A stretch of DNA of 64,000 bases from Pedobacter aquatilis (GTDB lineage: Bacteria; Bacteroidota; Bacteroidia; Sphingobacteriales; Sphingobacteriaceae). The stretch spans positions 1 through 64,000 of the forward strand of contig NZ_JAUFPW010000028.1 in NCBI RefSeq assembly GCF_030409415.1, read 5' to 3'. The translations under genes were made by a program, and so were the position numbers. Positions within the stretch are counted from its first letter, which is position 1, and each line of letters starts with the position of its first letter. The notes below the pieces were generated by a model, which was not told where the DNA came from, did not search any database, and was given only the letters and a program-made list of their open reading frames with translations. Shown one piece after another: positions 1-7,223 of this stretch.

Positions 1-66
1 TAGGCTTTCTCCTCGTCTAGATAACCTAAGATCGTTAAAAAGTTTACTGTAATCTGTTCCAAACAT
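1..66 (-). CDS. N-terminal fragment of a probable IS4/Tn5-type transposase (runs off the window)
   Basis: On the minus strand an ATG at 66-64 opens a frame of 22 codons that runs without a stop to the window edge. The peptide begins MFGTDYSKLFNDLRLSRRGE. The pattern F-N-D-x-R-L-x-x-R-G resembles the N-terminal DNA-binding segment of Tn5/IS4-family transposases (F-G-D-x-R-L-x-x-R), which is recollection of the family and not a search result. Only the first 22 residues are visible, so neither the DDE core nor the terminal inverted repeats can be judged. It could instead be a short chance frame. Confidence 0.4.
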   Translation of the reverse strand, partial: MFGTDYSKLFNDLRLSRRGESL

Positions 67-100
67 GAATCAAAAATAAAAATAAAGATGTGGGTACACG

Positions 101-165
101 GTAGGGTAGTAGCGGCAGCCCCGAGCTTTTTCTGCGAGGGCTATAGCAAATAACGGGACGAAACT
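101..165 (+). repeat. Structured intergenic element, copy 1
   Basis: The core is GCGGCAGCCCC, a short loop region, then GAGGGCTATAGC and CGGGACGAAAC. AGCCC and GGGCT can pair to form a hairpin. The same outer motifs recur in opposite orientation at 9875-9945 and, more diverged, at 6136-6204. From memory, intergenic elements with this layout are common in Flavobacteriia and Sphingobacteriia. The function is unknown to me. Confidence 0.55.
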
Positions 166-320
166 TAAATACTTGCGGTGTTTCTGCTTTTCTAAATCAA
201 GTGAACCTATTCAGAACATTAATAATTTGTTGTTATTCCCCCCAATGTGTGGAGAAATGCAACACTTTCGAAAACTAAGAAAACAAATAAAATACTGATT
301 ATCAATAAACTAGTAAAGTG

Positions 321-334
321 TGCCAGCTTTGGCA
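321..334. promoter_or_regulatory. Inverted repeat TGCCA-N4-TGGCA, possible operator
   Basis: A perfect 5-bp dyad with a 4-bp spacer lies 57 bp upstream of the first small secreted protein gene. Its position suits a regulator binding site, but no regulator can be assigned and the dyad may be fortuitous. Confidence 0.25.
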
Positions 335-390
335 TCATTATGAAACCATAGGAAGTATTATAACGAATATTAAATTTTAAAAATCATACT

Positions 391-705
391 ATGAAAAAGT
401 TCATTTTATCAGCTACATTTTTAGCTTTCGCAGGATTCTCAGCAGTTCAAGCAAGTGAAGTAAACACAATAAAAAATGCTGCAATTGTTGCAGTTCAAGA
501 TAGCACTACAAAAACACCAGTTAAATTGGAAGAATTACCAGAGCCAGTTACAACTGCATTGAAATCTGATGCTTACAAAGGCTGGACAGCTACAGAAGCT
601 TGGGCAGTGAAAGATGGTTCAAAAGAATATTACCTTATCAATGTTAAAAAAGAAGCAGAAACTGGTTCGGTTAAAATTGATAAAGACGGTAAACCGGTAC
701 AATAG
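391..705 (+). CDS. Small secreted PepSY-like protein (paralogue 1)
   Basis: This is a 104-residue protein with an N-terminal signal peptide (MKK, then a hydrophobic stretch, likely cleaved after VQA near residue 21). The mature part contains LPEPVTTALKSDAYKGW, then a segment rich in EYYLINV and ending in DKDGKPVQ. That pattern is typical of the small PepSY-like (BLIP-fold) periplasmic proteins of Bacteroidota, a family-level impression. The reaction, if any, is unknown. A tandem paralogue lies 100 bp downstream and is almost identical from the KTPVKLEELPEP segment to the end, which points to recent duplication or gene conversion. An NtrC-type regulator gene follows on the same strand, behind a terminator. 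Confidence 0.75.
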   Translation: MKKFILSATFLAFAGFSAVQASEVNTIKNAAIVAVQDSTTKTPVKLEELPEPVTTALKSDAYKGWTATEAWAVKDGSKEYYLINVKKEAETGSVKIDKDGKPVQ

Positions 706-760
706 TCGAATCACAACCCAAATATAACAATCGCCTGTTAAGGCATAATTAACCATTTAA

Positions 761-782
761 TGTAGCCTTTTAGTAGGCTACA
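761..782 (+). terminator. Hairpin between the two secreted protein genes
   Basis: TGTAGCC (761-767) and GGCTACA (776-782) form a 7-bp stem with an 8-base loop, followed by CTTTAAATTT. It may be a weak terminator or an mRNA-stabilising 3' end of the first gene. Confidence 0.5.
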
Positions 783-805
783 CTTTAAATTTAAAATATA
801 AAACT

Positions 806-1114
806 ATGAAAAAGCTCATTTTATCAGCAGCATTAGCAATAGCAGGATTTACAGCAGTACAAGCAAGTGAAGTTAATTTAAAACCAACTGCAATTGTTGC
901 AGCTCAAGACAGTACTACAAAAACTCCGGTTAAATTAGAAGAATTGCCAGAGCCAGTTACAACCGCATTGAAATCTGACGCTTATAAAGGCTGGACAGCT
1001 ACAGAAGCTTGGGCTGTTAAAGAAGGAACAAAAGAATATTACCTTATCAATGTTAAAAAAGAAGCAGAAACTGGTTCGGTTAAAATTGATAAAGACGGTA
1101 AGCCAGTACAGTAA
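806..1114 (+). CDS. Small secreted PepSY-like protein (paralogue 2)
   Basis: This 102-residue protein has a signal peptide (likely cleaved after VQA) and a mature region nearly identical to the gene at 391. Differences cluster in the signal peptide and the first mature residues, plus an EGT for DGS change in the middle. As with its neighbour, it resembles short PepSY-like exported proteins and probably acts in the periplasm, but no substrate or partner can be named. Strong nucleotide identity between the two 3' halves suggests a tandem duplication. The gene is closed by an intrinsic terminator at 1139-1177. Confidence 0.75.
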   Translation: MKKLILSAALAIAGFTAVQASEVNLKPTAIVAAQDSTTKTPVKLEELPEPVTTALKSDAYKGWTATEAWAVKEGTKEYYLINVKKEAETGSVKIDKDGKPVQ

Positions 1115-1138
1115 CCCCAAATATTACATCTACCTAAT

Positions 1139-1177
1139 ATAAGAAAGGCCGGTTTTTAATCGGCTTTTCTTATTTTT
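1139..1177 (+). terminator. Intrinsic terminator after the secreted protein pair
   Basis: AAGAAAGGCCG (1141-1151) and CGGCTTTTCTT (1161-1171) form an 11-position stem with one mismatch, followed by a T-rich run. The run overlaps the -7-like element of the next gene. Confidence 0.75.
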
Positions 1178-1178
1178 G
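1171..1178 (+). promoter_or_regulatory. -7-like element TATTTTTG for the response regulator
   Basis: The octamer is a perfect match to the Bacteroidota -7 consensus TAnnTTTG but lies only 4 bases before the ATG at 1183. It would give an essentially leaderless mRNA. It also lies in the T-run of the preceding terminator, so the match may be accidental. No TTTG is seen at the expected -33 position. Confidence 0.25.
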
Positions 1179-1182
1179 TTGT

Positions 1183-2514
1183 ATGGCGAGAATCCTGATT
1201 TTAGAAGACGATACAACATTTGCTCAATTACTTGAAGGTTTTTTAACTAAAAACAACCATGAGGTTACGCTCGTAACGCATGTAAAACAATCTTTTAAAC
1301 TTCTCGAATCACAAGAATTTGATTTATTACTTATAGATTATCGCCTACCAGATGGTGTAGGTTTAAACGTGATTACCCATACCAGAAATTTAGGTTTTGC
1401 TACGCCGATCATCATCATGACCAGTTTTAATGATGTGCGTACGGCGGTAAAATCCATGCAAATGGGTGCGTTTGACTACATTACAAAACCTGTTAACCCG
1501 GATGAGCTTTTAATGGTCATCAAAAATTCGCTCACTAAAAAGGACAATAAAACCACCAATCAAACTACTACCGATAGCGATTTTATTAGAGGCAAGAGTG
1601 CAATTGCTGATAAATTATATGGGCACATTGCCTTAGTTGCGCCTACGGATATGTCGGTAATTATACAAGGGGAAAGTGGAACAGGAAAGGAATTTGCCGC
1701 CAGAACCTTACACCAGCAAAGTAAAAGAGCAAACAAACCCTTTATTGCGATTGATTGCGGAGCATTATCAAAAGATTTAGCTGCAAGCGAATTATTCGGA
1801 CATGTTAAAGGTGCATTTACTGGTGCCTTGAATGATAAAAAAGGGCAGTTTGAAGCCGCAGATGGTGGCACTTTATTCTTGGATGAGGTAGGTAATTTGA
1901 GTTACGAGGTTCAGATTAAACTTTTAAGAGCCTTGCAGGAACGAGTAATACAACCGCTTGGTAGCACAAAGCAAGTTCAGGTTGACGTTAGAATTATTAC
2001 GGCAACAAATGATGATTTGGCAAGCAGTATGCAAGGGGGCGAATTCAGAGAAGATTTATACCACCGTTTGAATGAATTTAAAATACAACTGCCTCCGTTA
2101 AGAGATAGAGGTGGCGATTTAGAGTTGTTTATTAATCATTTTATACAACTTTCGAATCGTGATTTAGATAGAAACGTGCAAACCATATCTGCTGATGCGA
2201 AAGCGTTATTATTAAACTACGATTGGCCTGGAAATCTACGCGAGCTAAGCAATGTTATAAAACGAATGGTTTTACTAACGCAAGGCGATGTAGCCAAAAT
2301 AGAAGCCTTGCCTGATGAAATGATGATTTCCGTTAATCAGCAAACAGCGGCCGGAAATTCTTCTGACTTAAAGGCGGTAAATGAGCAAAACGAAAAAGCT
2401 TTGATTACGGAAACTTTAATCAGGGTTAGGCATAATAAATCAAAAGCTGCAAAAATTTTAAATATTGACAGGAAGACGCTTTATGCTAAAATGGAAAGGT
2501 ATGGGATTGAGTAA
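1183..2514 (+). CDS. NtrC-family sigma-54-dependent response regulator
   Basis: This 443-residue three-domain regulator should activate RpoN promoters when phosphorylated. The receiver domain (about 1-120) has acidic residues D9 and D10, phosphoacceptor D52 in LLIDYRLPD, and the K in DYITKP. The central AAA+ domain (about 135-365) has Walker A GESGTGKE, an intact GAFTGA loop that contacts sigma-54, a Walker B region (GGTLFLDEVG), and the sensor segment VRIITATN. A Fis-type helix-turn-helix sits at the C-terminus (SKAAKILNIDRKTLYAKM). All key motifs are present. A hybrid histidine kinase gene with an HPt domain lies convergently at 2801-5278 and is a plausible partner. The target promoters are not identified. 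Confidence 0.95.
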   Translation: MARILILEDDTTFAQLLEGFLTKNNHEVTLVTHVKQSFKLLESQEFDLLLIDYRLPDGVGLNVITHTRNLGFATPIIIMTSFNDVRTAVKSMQMGAFDYITKPVNPDELLMVIKNSLTKKDNKTTNQTTTDSDFIRGKSAIADKLYGHIALVAPTDMSVIIQGESGTGKEFAARTLHQQSKRANKPFIAIDCGALSKDLAASELFGHVKGAFTGALNDKKGQFEAADGGTLFLDEVGNLSYEVQIKLLRALQERVIQPLGSTKQVQVDVRIITATNDDLASSMQGGEFREDLYHRLNEFKIQLPPLRDRGGDLELFINHFIQLSNRDLDRNVQTISADAKALLLNYDWPGNLRELSNVIKRMVLLTQGDVAKIEALPDEMMISVNQQTAAGNSSDLKAVNEQNEKALITETLIRVRHNKSKAAKILNIDRKTLYAKMERYGIE

Positions 2515-2539
2515 TTGAGAGGTGTTAAATTTTTGTCAT

Positions 2540-2583
2540 GGCCGTACAGGCCTTTTTTTTTGGCAGCAAAAGAAAAAGGCCTG
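2540..2583 (+). terminator. Hairpin with T-run after the response regulator gene
   Basis: GGCC-GTACA-GGCC (2540-2552) is followed by nine T residues. A larger alternative fold pairs CAGGCCTTTTT (2547-2557) with AAAAAGGCCTG (2573-2583). Either can terminate transcription coming from the regulator gene. The rest of 2515-2800 holds no recognisable gene. Confidence 0.55.
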
Positions 2584-2800
2584 TCGGCTTAAAATTATTC
2601 ATTGCTGATTTATGGTTTTTTAGGTATTCATGAGTGCTTCGCAGTTTTTTTATTAAAGTTAGTTCTTTGGATTTCGCTGTGGATGCCGAAAAATTTGTTA
2701 GGCCGATTTATGTTTAACGAAGATTCACAGCTTAGGCTTAGTTGGGTTGAAAAACCAAAAACGCTAATTAGGATGTAGATTCCTCATTAAAACAGAATTA

Positions 2801-5278
2801 TTATATTTTCTCTAGCTGCTCCATGTTTTCTATAACAGCAATCAAGCTTTCTAGTTTCTTTAACTGAATCATAATTTGCTTTACCCTGCCCTCGTCCAAA
2901 CCATCGTTTGCAATTTCGAGTTCCAGTTCACGAAATGAAGTTGCTAACGTTTTAGCACCCATTTGGGCTGTGCGGCCAGCGAGGCGGTGAACAATTAATC
3001 TACTTTTATCTTGATTATTCTCCTTTAAATATAGTGTTAATTCTTGTGAATCGTTAATACAATCCAACTTAAACCTATTCAATATCTTCTCAAGCATCTG
3101 TTGGTCGCCAAAAGTCATTTTCTCAATTGAGGAGAAATCAAACTCAGTTTCTTCTACAACAATTTCAGTCTTGTCAAAAATGGCCAATAAATCTACAGCC
3201 TGAAACGGCTTCATAATCAGTCCATCAAAGCCATCACTTAAAACCATTTCCCTTTCTTCGGGTAAAACCTGTGCCGTAATTGCATAGAATTTTACGCTTG
3301 CAGGCAATTTCTTTCTTAATAGATGACACAATTCAATTCCTGTCATCTCAGGCATACGCATATCTATCAATACATATTTTAAATCTTCAGGAATTTCTTC
3401 TTTAAGTATATCACTTACCCGATTAAAACTTTTGTATGGAATCTTATTTTTCCCAAAGATGAGACCACATAAATCGAGGATTAATTTATCATCATCTATT
3501 ATCCAAAGCATACCCGGATTTACGATTGCATAATGCTCTAAGTCCAGCGCATCATTTACATGCTCCTCTGTATATCCGTAGGTTAAGTAAATATTGAAAG
3601 TTGTGCCAACAGATGGTTTACTCTTAACATGAATTCGTCCACCTTGTGCCTCTATTAAAGATTTTACAATTGGAAGTCCTAAGCCTGTTCCAATTTGGTT
3701 TATTGCATATTTTTCTGGCGATTCTATTTGCTCAAATTCATTAAATATTTTGCTGATATCGCTTTCTTCGAAACCAATTCCGGTATCTTGTATTGTAAAA
3801 TGAAAGTGTAAATTGTTGCCCTTGCGTTTGCACGAAACTGATAAATTGATTTCGCCTTTAAGCGTAAATTTAACTGCATTGCCAATCAGGTTAAATAAAA
3901 TTTGTTTCAATCTAAAGGCATCGCCCCGAACAAATTCTATATTGGAAATATCAAGGCTTGTGTTCAGTTGCAAAGATTTTTGTTCGGCCAAAGGACGCAT
4001 TACTGAGGTAACCTCATCTAAAATTTTTCGAAAATCGAAAACCTGGTTATTAAAGCTAAACTCCCCTGAGATAATTCGATTATAATCTAAAACTTCGTTT
4101 ACAATTTGCAATAAATGGATGGATGATTGATAAATTGCATCTACATCTTTCTTTTTAGGATTATCTTGTTGAGCAATTAACTCTGCATAACCTAAAATAG
4201 ATTGCAATGGCGTTCTAATTTCGTGGCTCATGTTAGAAAGGAAGCGTTGCTTCGCCTTTCCATGATATTCGGCCTCATCTTTGGCCTGCTCCAGTTCTTT
4301 TCTGTAGCGATTGCTTTTGGTAATATCTGTTAAAATAAAATATAGTAGAATGACTGTGAGCAAAAAGAAAGCAATTATAATAACCGTAATCTGTGTAATC
4401 CCATCATTTACAACCTGCCTGGCTTGTATGCCATTTAAATCGATTTGCGTAACCGCCTGACCTTCAACTTCCCGTAAAATCTGCAACATTTTAGAAGTTA
4501 GGGCATTACTGGCATTTGATAAATCAGCTTCGCGTTTTAAAAACTTCTGGCTTTTCTGACGTTGCTCCAGTTCGATATTTTTCAACGAACCAGTCATGCT
4601 TTTCATAATACTGTCTTCGGCTTTAGCATTTAAAGTATCTCGCTTAACCTTAAATTCTTCGTTAATAATTTTATAAACATCCGACTTCTTTTTACCGAAA
4701 AGCTTACTTAAAAAACCTCTTGATTTTTGTTCTTCTTCGGGCGCAACTGTTGTGGTTGATGTGGTGGTTTCCGTTGTTAAAATTGCGCTATCGGTTTGGA
4801 CGGACCTTTTAACAACCAGTTCATTTAATTTTTTAACCTCATCAGAGAAAGATTTTGTATTAACCAACGTTTCTCTAACTTTTAGATAGTCAACAAATTG
4901 CTTATCTCTATCCGATAATAAATTTTTTATTGATTTTATCCTGGCCAGCTGCAAAGAATCTCCGTCATACAAACCTTTTAAAGTATCAAGCGTTGCCCGC
5001 AATTTTCTCGATTCTTTTAAAAAGCTGTAATCTCCTTGCTTATTAAAAGCTTCATCACGCTGTAACTGGTCTAATCTGGCAATTTTATGAGAGAGCTCGT
5101 TTACAAGTCTGAGCCTATCGTTTGGTGCAGAAATTTGTTCAACCGTACTAAGCATACGCGTAAAGGCGAATTTACTAATACCCCAAGCCAAGAGCAGCGC
5201 AAAACAAGCAAATAGAAAGCCGATAATTACTTTACTTTTTATTGCCCTTAAGAAACGTTTTTGAATAACGGCCGCCAT
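2801..5278 (-). CDS. Hybrid sensor histidine kinase with receiver and HPt domains
   Basis: This 825-residue membrane sensor has one transmembrane helix near residues 16-36, an extracytoplasmic region of roughly 250 residues, and a second helix near 293-315. The extracytoplasmic region is largely helical, with a Thr-rich low-complexity stretch and a lysine-rich patch. The HisKA domain has its phospho-acceptor His in SNMSHEIRTPLQS (about residue 350). The HATPase domain has N-box NLIGNAVKFT and G-box DTGIGF. A receiver domain follows with the Asp in LIDMRMPEMTG (about 640), then an HPt domain with the His in VHRLAGRTAQMGA (about 763). A full phosphorelay within one protein implies output through a separate regulator. 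The NtrC-type regulator convergent at 1183-2514 is the obvious local candidate. The sensed signal is unknown. Confidence 0.93.
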   Translation of the reverse strand: MAAVIQKRFLRAIKSKVIIGFLFACFALLLAWGISKFAFTRMLSTVEQISAPNDRLRLVNELSHKIARLDQLQRDEAFNKQGDYSFLKESRKLRATLDTLKGLYDGDSLQLARIKSIKNLLSDRDKQFVDYLKVRETLVNTKSFSDEVKKLNELVVKRSVQTDSAILTTETTTSTTTVAPEEEQKSRGFLSKLFGKKKSDVYKIINEEFKVKRDTLNAKAEDSIMKSMTGSLKNIELEQRQKSQKFLKREADLSNASNALTSKMLQILREVEGQAVTQIDLNGIQARQVVNDGITQITVIIIAFFLLTVILLYFILTDITKSNRYRKELEQAKDEAEYHGKAKQRFLSNMSHEIRTPLQSILGYAELIAQQDNPKKKDVDAIYQSSIHLLQIVNEVLDYNRIISGEFSFNNQVFDFRKILDEVTSVMRPLAEQKSLQLNTSLDISNIEFVRGDAFRLKQILFNLIGNAVKFTLKGEINLSVSCKRKGNNLHFHFTIQDTGIGFEESDISKIFNEFEQIESPEKYAINQIGTGLGLPIVKSLIEAQGGRIHVKSKPSVGTTFNIYLTYGYTEEHVNDALDLEHYAIVNPGMLWIIDDDKLILDLCGLIFGKNKIPYKSFNRVSDILKEEIPEDLKYVLIDMRMPEMTGIELCHLLRKKLPASVKFYAITAQVLPEEREMVLSDGFDGLIMKPFQAVDLLAIFDKTEIVVEETEFDFSSIEKMTFGDQQMLEKILNRFKLDCINDSQELTLYLKENNQDKSRLIVHRLAGRTAQMGAKTLATSFRELELEIANDGLDEGRVKQIMIQLKKLESLIAVIENMEQLEKI

Positions 5279-5404
5279 TTAATAGAGATTTTGCCTTTTA
5301 GATAAAACGAATTTTTAACCAAAAAACATATGCATTAGCAGAATAAACAAATAACATACCAAGCCGTTTTAAAAATTTTGCCTAATTTTAGTTTACCAAA
5401 CAAA

Positions 5405-6094
5405 ATGAATCGCATCGACAGACTTTTCGGGATTTTAACTTTACTTCAATCGAGGAAATATATTACTGCCGAGAAAATATCAGAGCGCTTTAGCATTAGT
5501 GTAAGAACGGTTTACCGCGATGTAAAGGCACTAACTGAGCAAGGCATTCCTGTAAGTTTCGAACAGCATAAAGGTTATTTTATAGTACAAGGCTATTTTC
5601 TCCCGCCAGTTTCTTTTAATACTGATGAAGCAAATGCCTTGCTCCTTGTAGAAACTTTGGTTACCGGGTTTGCTGATAATTCTATCCGTTCGCATTATGC
5701 TACAGCTTTAACAAAAGTGAAGGCTGTTTTAAAAAACAACCAGAAGGAAAAACTGGAGATCATGAATCAACACATTAAACTTCAAACACCAGAAAGGTTG
5801 AGGTTTAATTATGGTTACCTTTCATTAATTCAGGTTGCAATAGCCGATAAGCACATTATAGAACTTGAATATACAAATATAAAAGCTGAACCAAGCAAGC
5901 GCCATGTTGAACCAATTGGTTTAATTTTTTATGCTTTCAGCTGGCATTTAATTGGGTGGTGCCATTTGCGCAATCAATACCGCGACTTTAACCTAACCAG
6001 GATAATCTGCCTCAAAAACCTCGAAAGGCCGTTTACTAAAGAAGTACACATGCCGCTAAGCGATTATATGACGATGTTACCGGTTGATTTTTGA
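5405..6094 (+). CDS. WYL-domain transcriptional regulator (YafY-type)
   Basis: This is a cytoplasmic regulator of about 229 residues counted from the ATG at 5405. A TTG nine codons upstream also opens the frame, but the family normally starts at the MNRIDRLFGIL segment. The N-terminal winged helix has ITAEKISERFSISVRTVYRDV, a DeoR/HTH_11-type DNA-binding unit. The C-terminal half is a WYL-type ligand-sensing domain, with the FYAFSWHLIGWCHLR segment matching the usual W-Y-L region. Members respond to small molecules or nucleic acid ligands. The gene is divergent from the histidine kinase gene with 126 bp between start codons. Its target genes cannot be inferred. Confidence 0.85.
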   Translation: MNRIDRLFGILTLLQSRKYITAEKISERFSISVRTVYRDVKALTEQGIPVSFEQHKGYFIVQGYFLPPVSFNTDEANALLLVETLVTGFADNSIRSHYATALTKVKAVLKNNQKEKLEIMNQHIKLQTPERLRFNYGYLSLIQVAIADKHIIELEYTNIKAEPSKRHVEPIGLIFYAFSWHLIGWCHLRNQYRDFNLTRIICLKNLERPFTKEVHMPLSDYMTMLPVDF

Positions 6095-6135
6095 TTTTTT
6101 TTTGAAAGCAGTTACAGTACCTTTTCGCTTAAGAT

Positions 6136-6204
6136 AGTCCTGCCCTCGTTCCAAATCCTCAACCTCATGCTTCGGTCTCCGGGTTTTTCACTAAGTCAGG
6201 TTTA
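6136..6204 (-). repeat. Structured intergenic element, copy 3 (diverged)
   Basis: Read on the minus strand, the element has CCTGA near one end, a central variable part, AGGATTTGGAACGAG, and GGGCAGGACT at the other end. The outer motifs match the layout of the copies at 101-165 and 9875-9945, but the inner hairpin is different. I assign it with moderate confidence, because it matches my recollection of a widespread Bacteroidota element better than it matches the other two copies directly. Confidence 0.4.
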
Positions 6205-6346
6205 GGTGGCGCAGATTGTTATCCTATTCAAGGCAAAAACCAAGCGCATTAATTAACCAAACTATAAACCAAAATCTTTGAAATTTGTATTCCTACCTAG
6301 CTAAGCCAAAGTAATACATCTCCTTTCTACTTTAAACCGGCCTAAC

Positions 6347-6364
6347 ATCCCGTACGTACGGGAT
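6347..6364. repeat. Perfect 18-bp palindrome ATCCCGTACGTACGGGAT
   Basis: This is an exact palindrome in a gene-free region. Similar GTACGTAC-centred palindromes are, to my recollection, over-represented in some Bacteroidota genomes. The function is unknown. Confidence 0.5.
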
Positions 6365-6591
6365 TGGGAAAGCATTATCAAAGCCAAACTACTAACTTTA
6401 ATACAAAAATTTTCAGCCGGCAATTTTGTTTCTTTTATTGTCAAAAGAAAAAAGCCCGTCCGGCTAGGACATAAGAGTAAAATATTCAAAAGCAGAAATT
6501 AATAATCCTTAAAAAAATGACATTCTTTTTTACACTGCCATAGGGTTGTCACTCCGCACTATTTTCTTTGTGTAAACAAACCTCAAACATC

Positions 6592-7152
6592 ATGAGCTTA
6601 GCCGACTTACTATTAATGGAAATCAACACAAAAGAAAAATCAAAACAACAAAATATGGATATTATCAAAGCATTATTAAAAGAACTTGAAATGGAGTTCA
6701 ACACTTCAAAACAATTTATGGCAGCTGTACCAGCAGATAAATTTGATTGGGCACCTCACGAAAAAAGCATGAAACTTAAATCATTGGCAAGCCACGTTGC
6801 CGAGTTATCAGAATGGATTTCTTTAGCACTAACCACCAACGAATTGGATTTTGCAACTGCACCTTATGAGGAGAAAAAAATTGATAGCGCTCAAGATTTA
6901 TTAAAAATTTTAGAAGCCAGCTATAAAATTGGTAAAACAGAGCTGGAGAATGCCAAAGAAGAAAGCTTAAGCGAAAGATGGGTTTTACGCATGGGTGAGC
7001 AAATTTTATCAGATTCTACCAGGTACGAGATGATTCGCATCGCTTTTAGTCAAACAGCGCACCACAGAGCACAATTAGGTGTCTATTTACGATTATTAGA
7101 TATTCCTGTACCACAGAGCTACGGACCAACGGCCGATTTCCCATCCTTCTAA
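6592..7152 (+). CDS. DinB-like four-helix protein
   Basis: The protein has 186 residues from the ATG at 6592. A later ATG at 6655 would give 165 residues, starting just before the conserved fold at MDIIKALLKELEMEF, and is an equally reasonable start. The sequence fits the DinB/YfiT superfamily of metal-binding four-helix bundles. A His in the segment LASHVAELSEWIS and the HHRAQLGVYLRLL motif supply the usual metal ligands. The conserved tail ends in IPVPQSYGPTAD. Members include thiol transferases and many proteins of unknown function, so no reaction is claimed. It appears to be a single-gene unit, ending 71 bp before the pseudouridine synthase gene. Confidence 0.8.
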   Translation: MSLADLLLMEINTKEKSKQQNMDIIKALLKELEMEFNTSKQFMAAVPADKFDWAPHEKSMKLKSLASHVAELSEWISLALTTNELDFATAPYEEKKIDSAQDLLKILEASYKIGKTELENAKEESLSERWVLRMGEQILSDSTRYEMIRIAFSQTAHHRAQLGVYLRLLDIPVPQSYGPTADFPSF

Positions 7153-7223
7153 ATTTTAGCCACAGCGTAATTTCAAATTTATGCTGTGGTTAATTACACA
7201 ATTAATTTCCGTAAAATTGCAGC

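Larger units (their letters stand above)
67..390. other. Gene-free stretch before the small secreted protein genes
   Basis: No coding frame of useful length is seen on either strand. The stretch contains a hairpin-forming intergenic element (101-165) and a short dyad (321-334). If a transposase starts at 66 on the minus strand, one end of the insertion sequence should lie here, but I cannot identify a terminal inverted repeat. Confidence 0.6.
6095..6591. other. Gene-free stretch with repeat elements
   Basis: No convincing gene is seen between the WYL regulator and the DinB-like gene. A 62-codon frame on the minus strand (6301-6489) has no recognisable protein features. The region contains a diverged structured element (6136-6204), a perfect palindrome (6347-6364) and an A/T-rich inverted repeat around 6425-6475. 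That inverted repeat ends in AAAGCCCGTCCGGCT and resembles the hairpin region at 2570-2590. Confidence 0.6.

Noticed and set aside
321..345. TGGCAT as the -24 part of a sigma-54 promoter upstream of the small secreted proteins
   Set aside because: The expected GC about ten bases downstream of the GG (the -12 element) is missing.
6301..6489. 62-codon minus-strand frame in the gap before the DinB-like gene
   Set aside because: It spans the palindrome and the A/T-rich repeat and shows no protein-like pattern.
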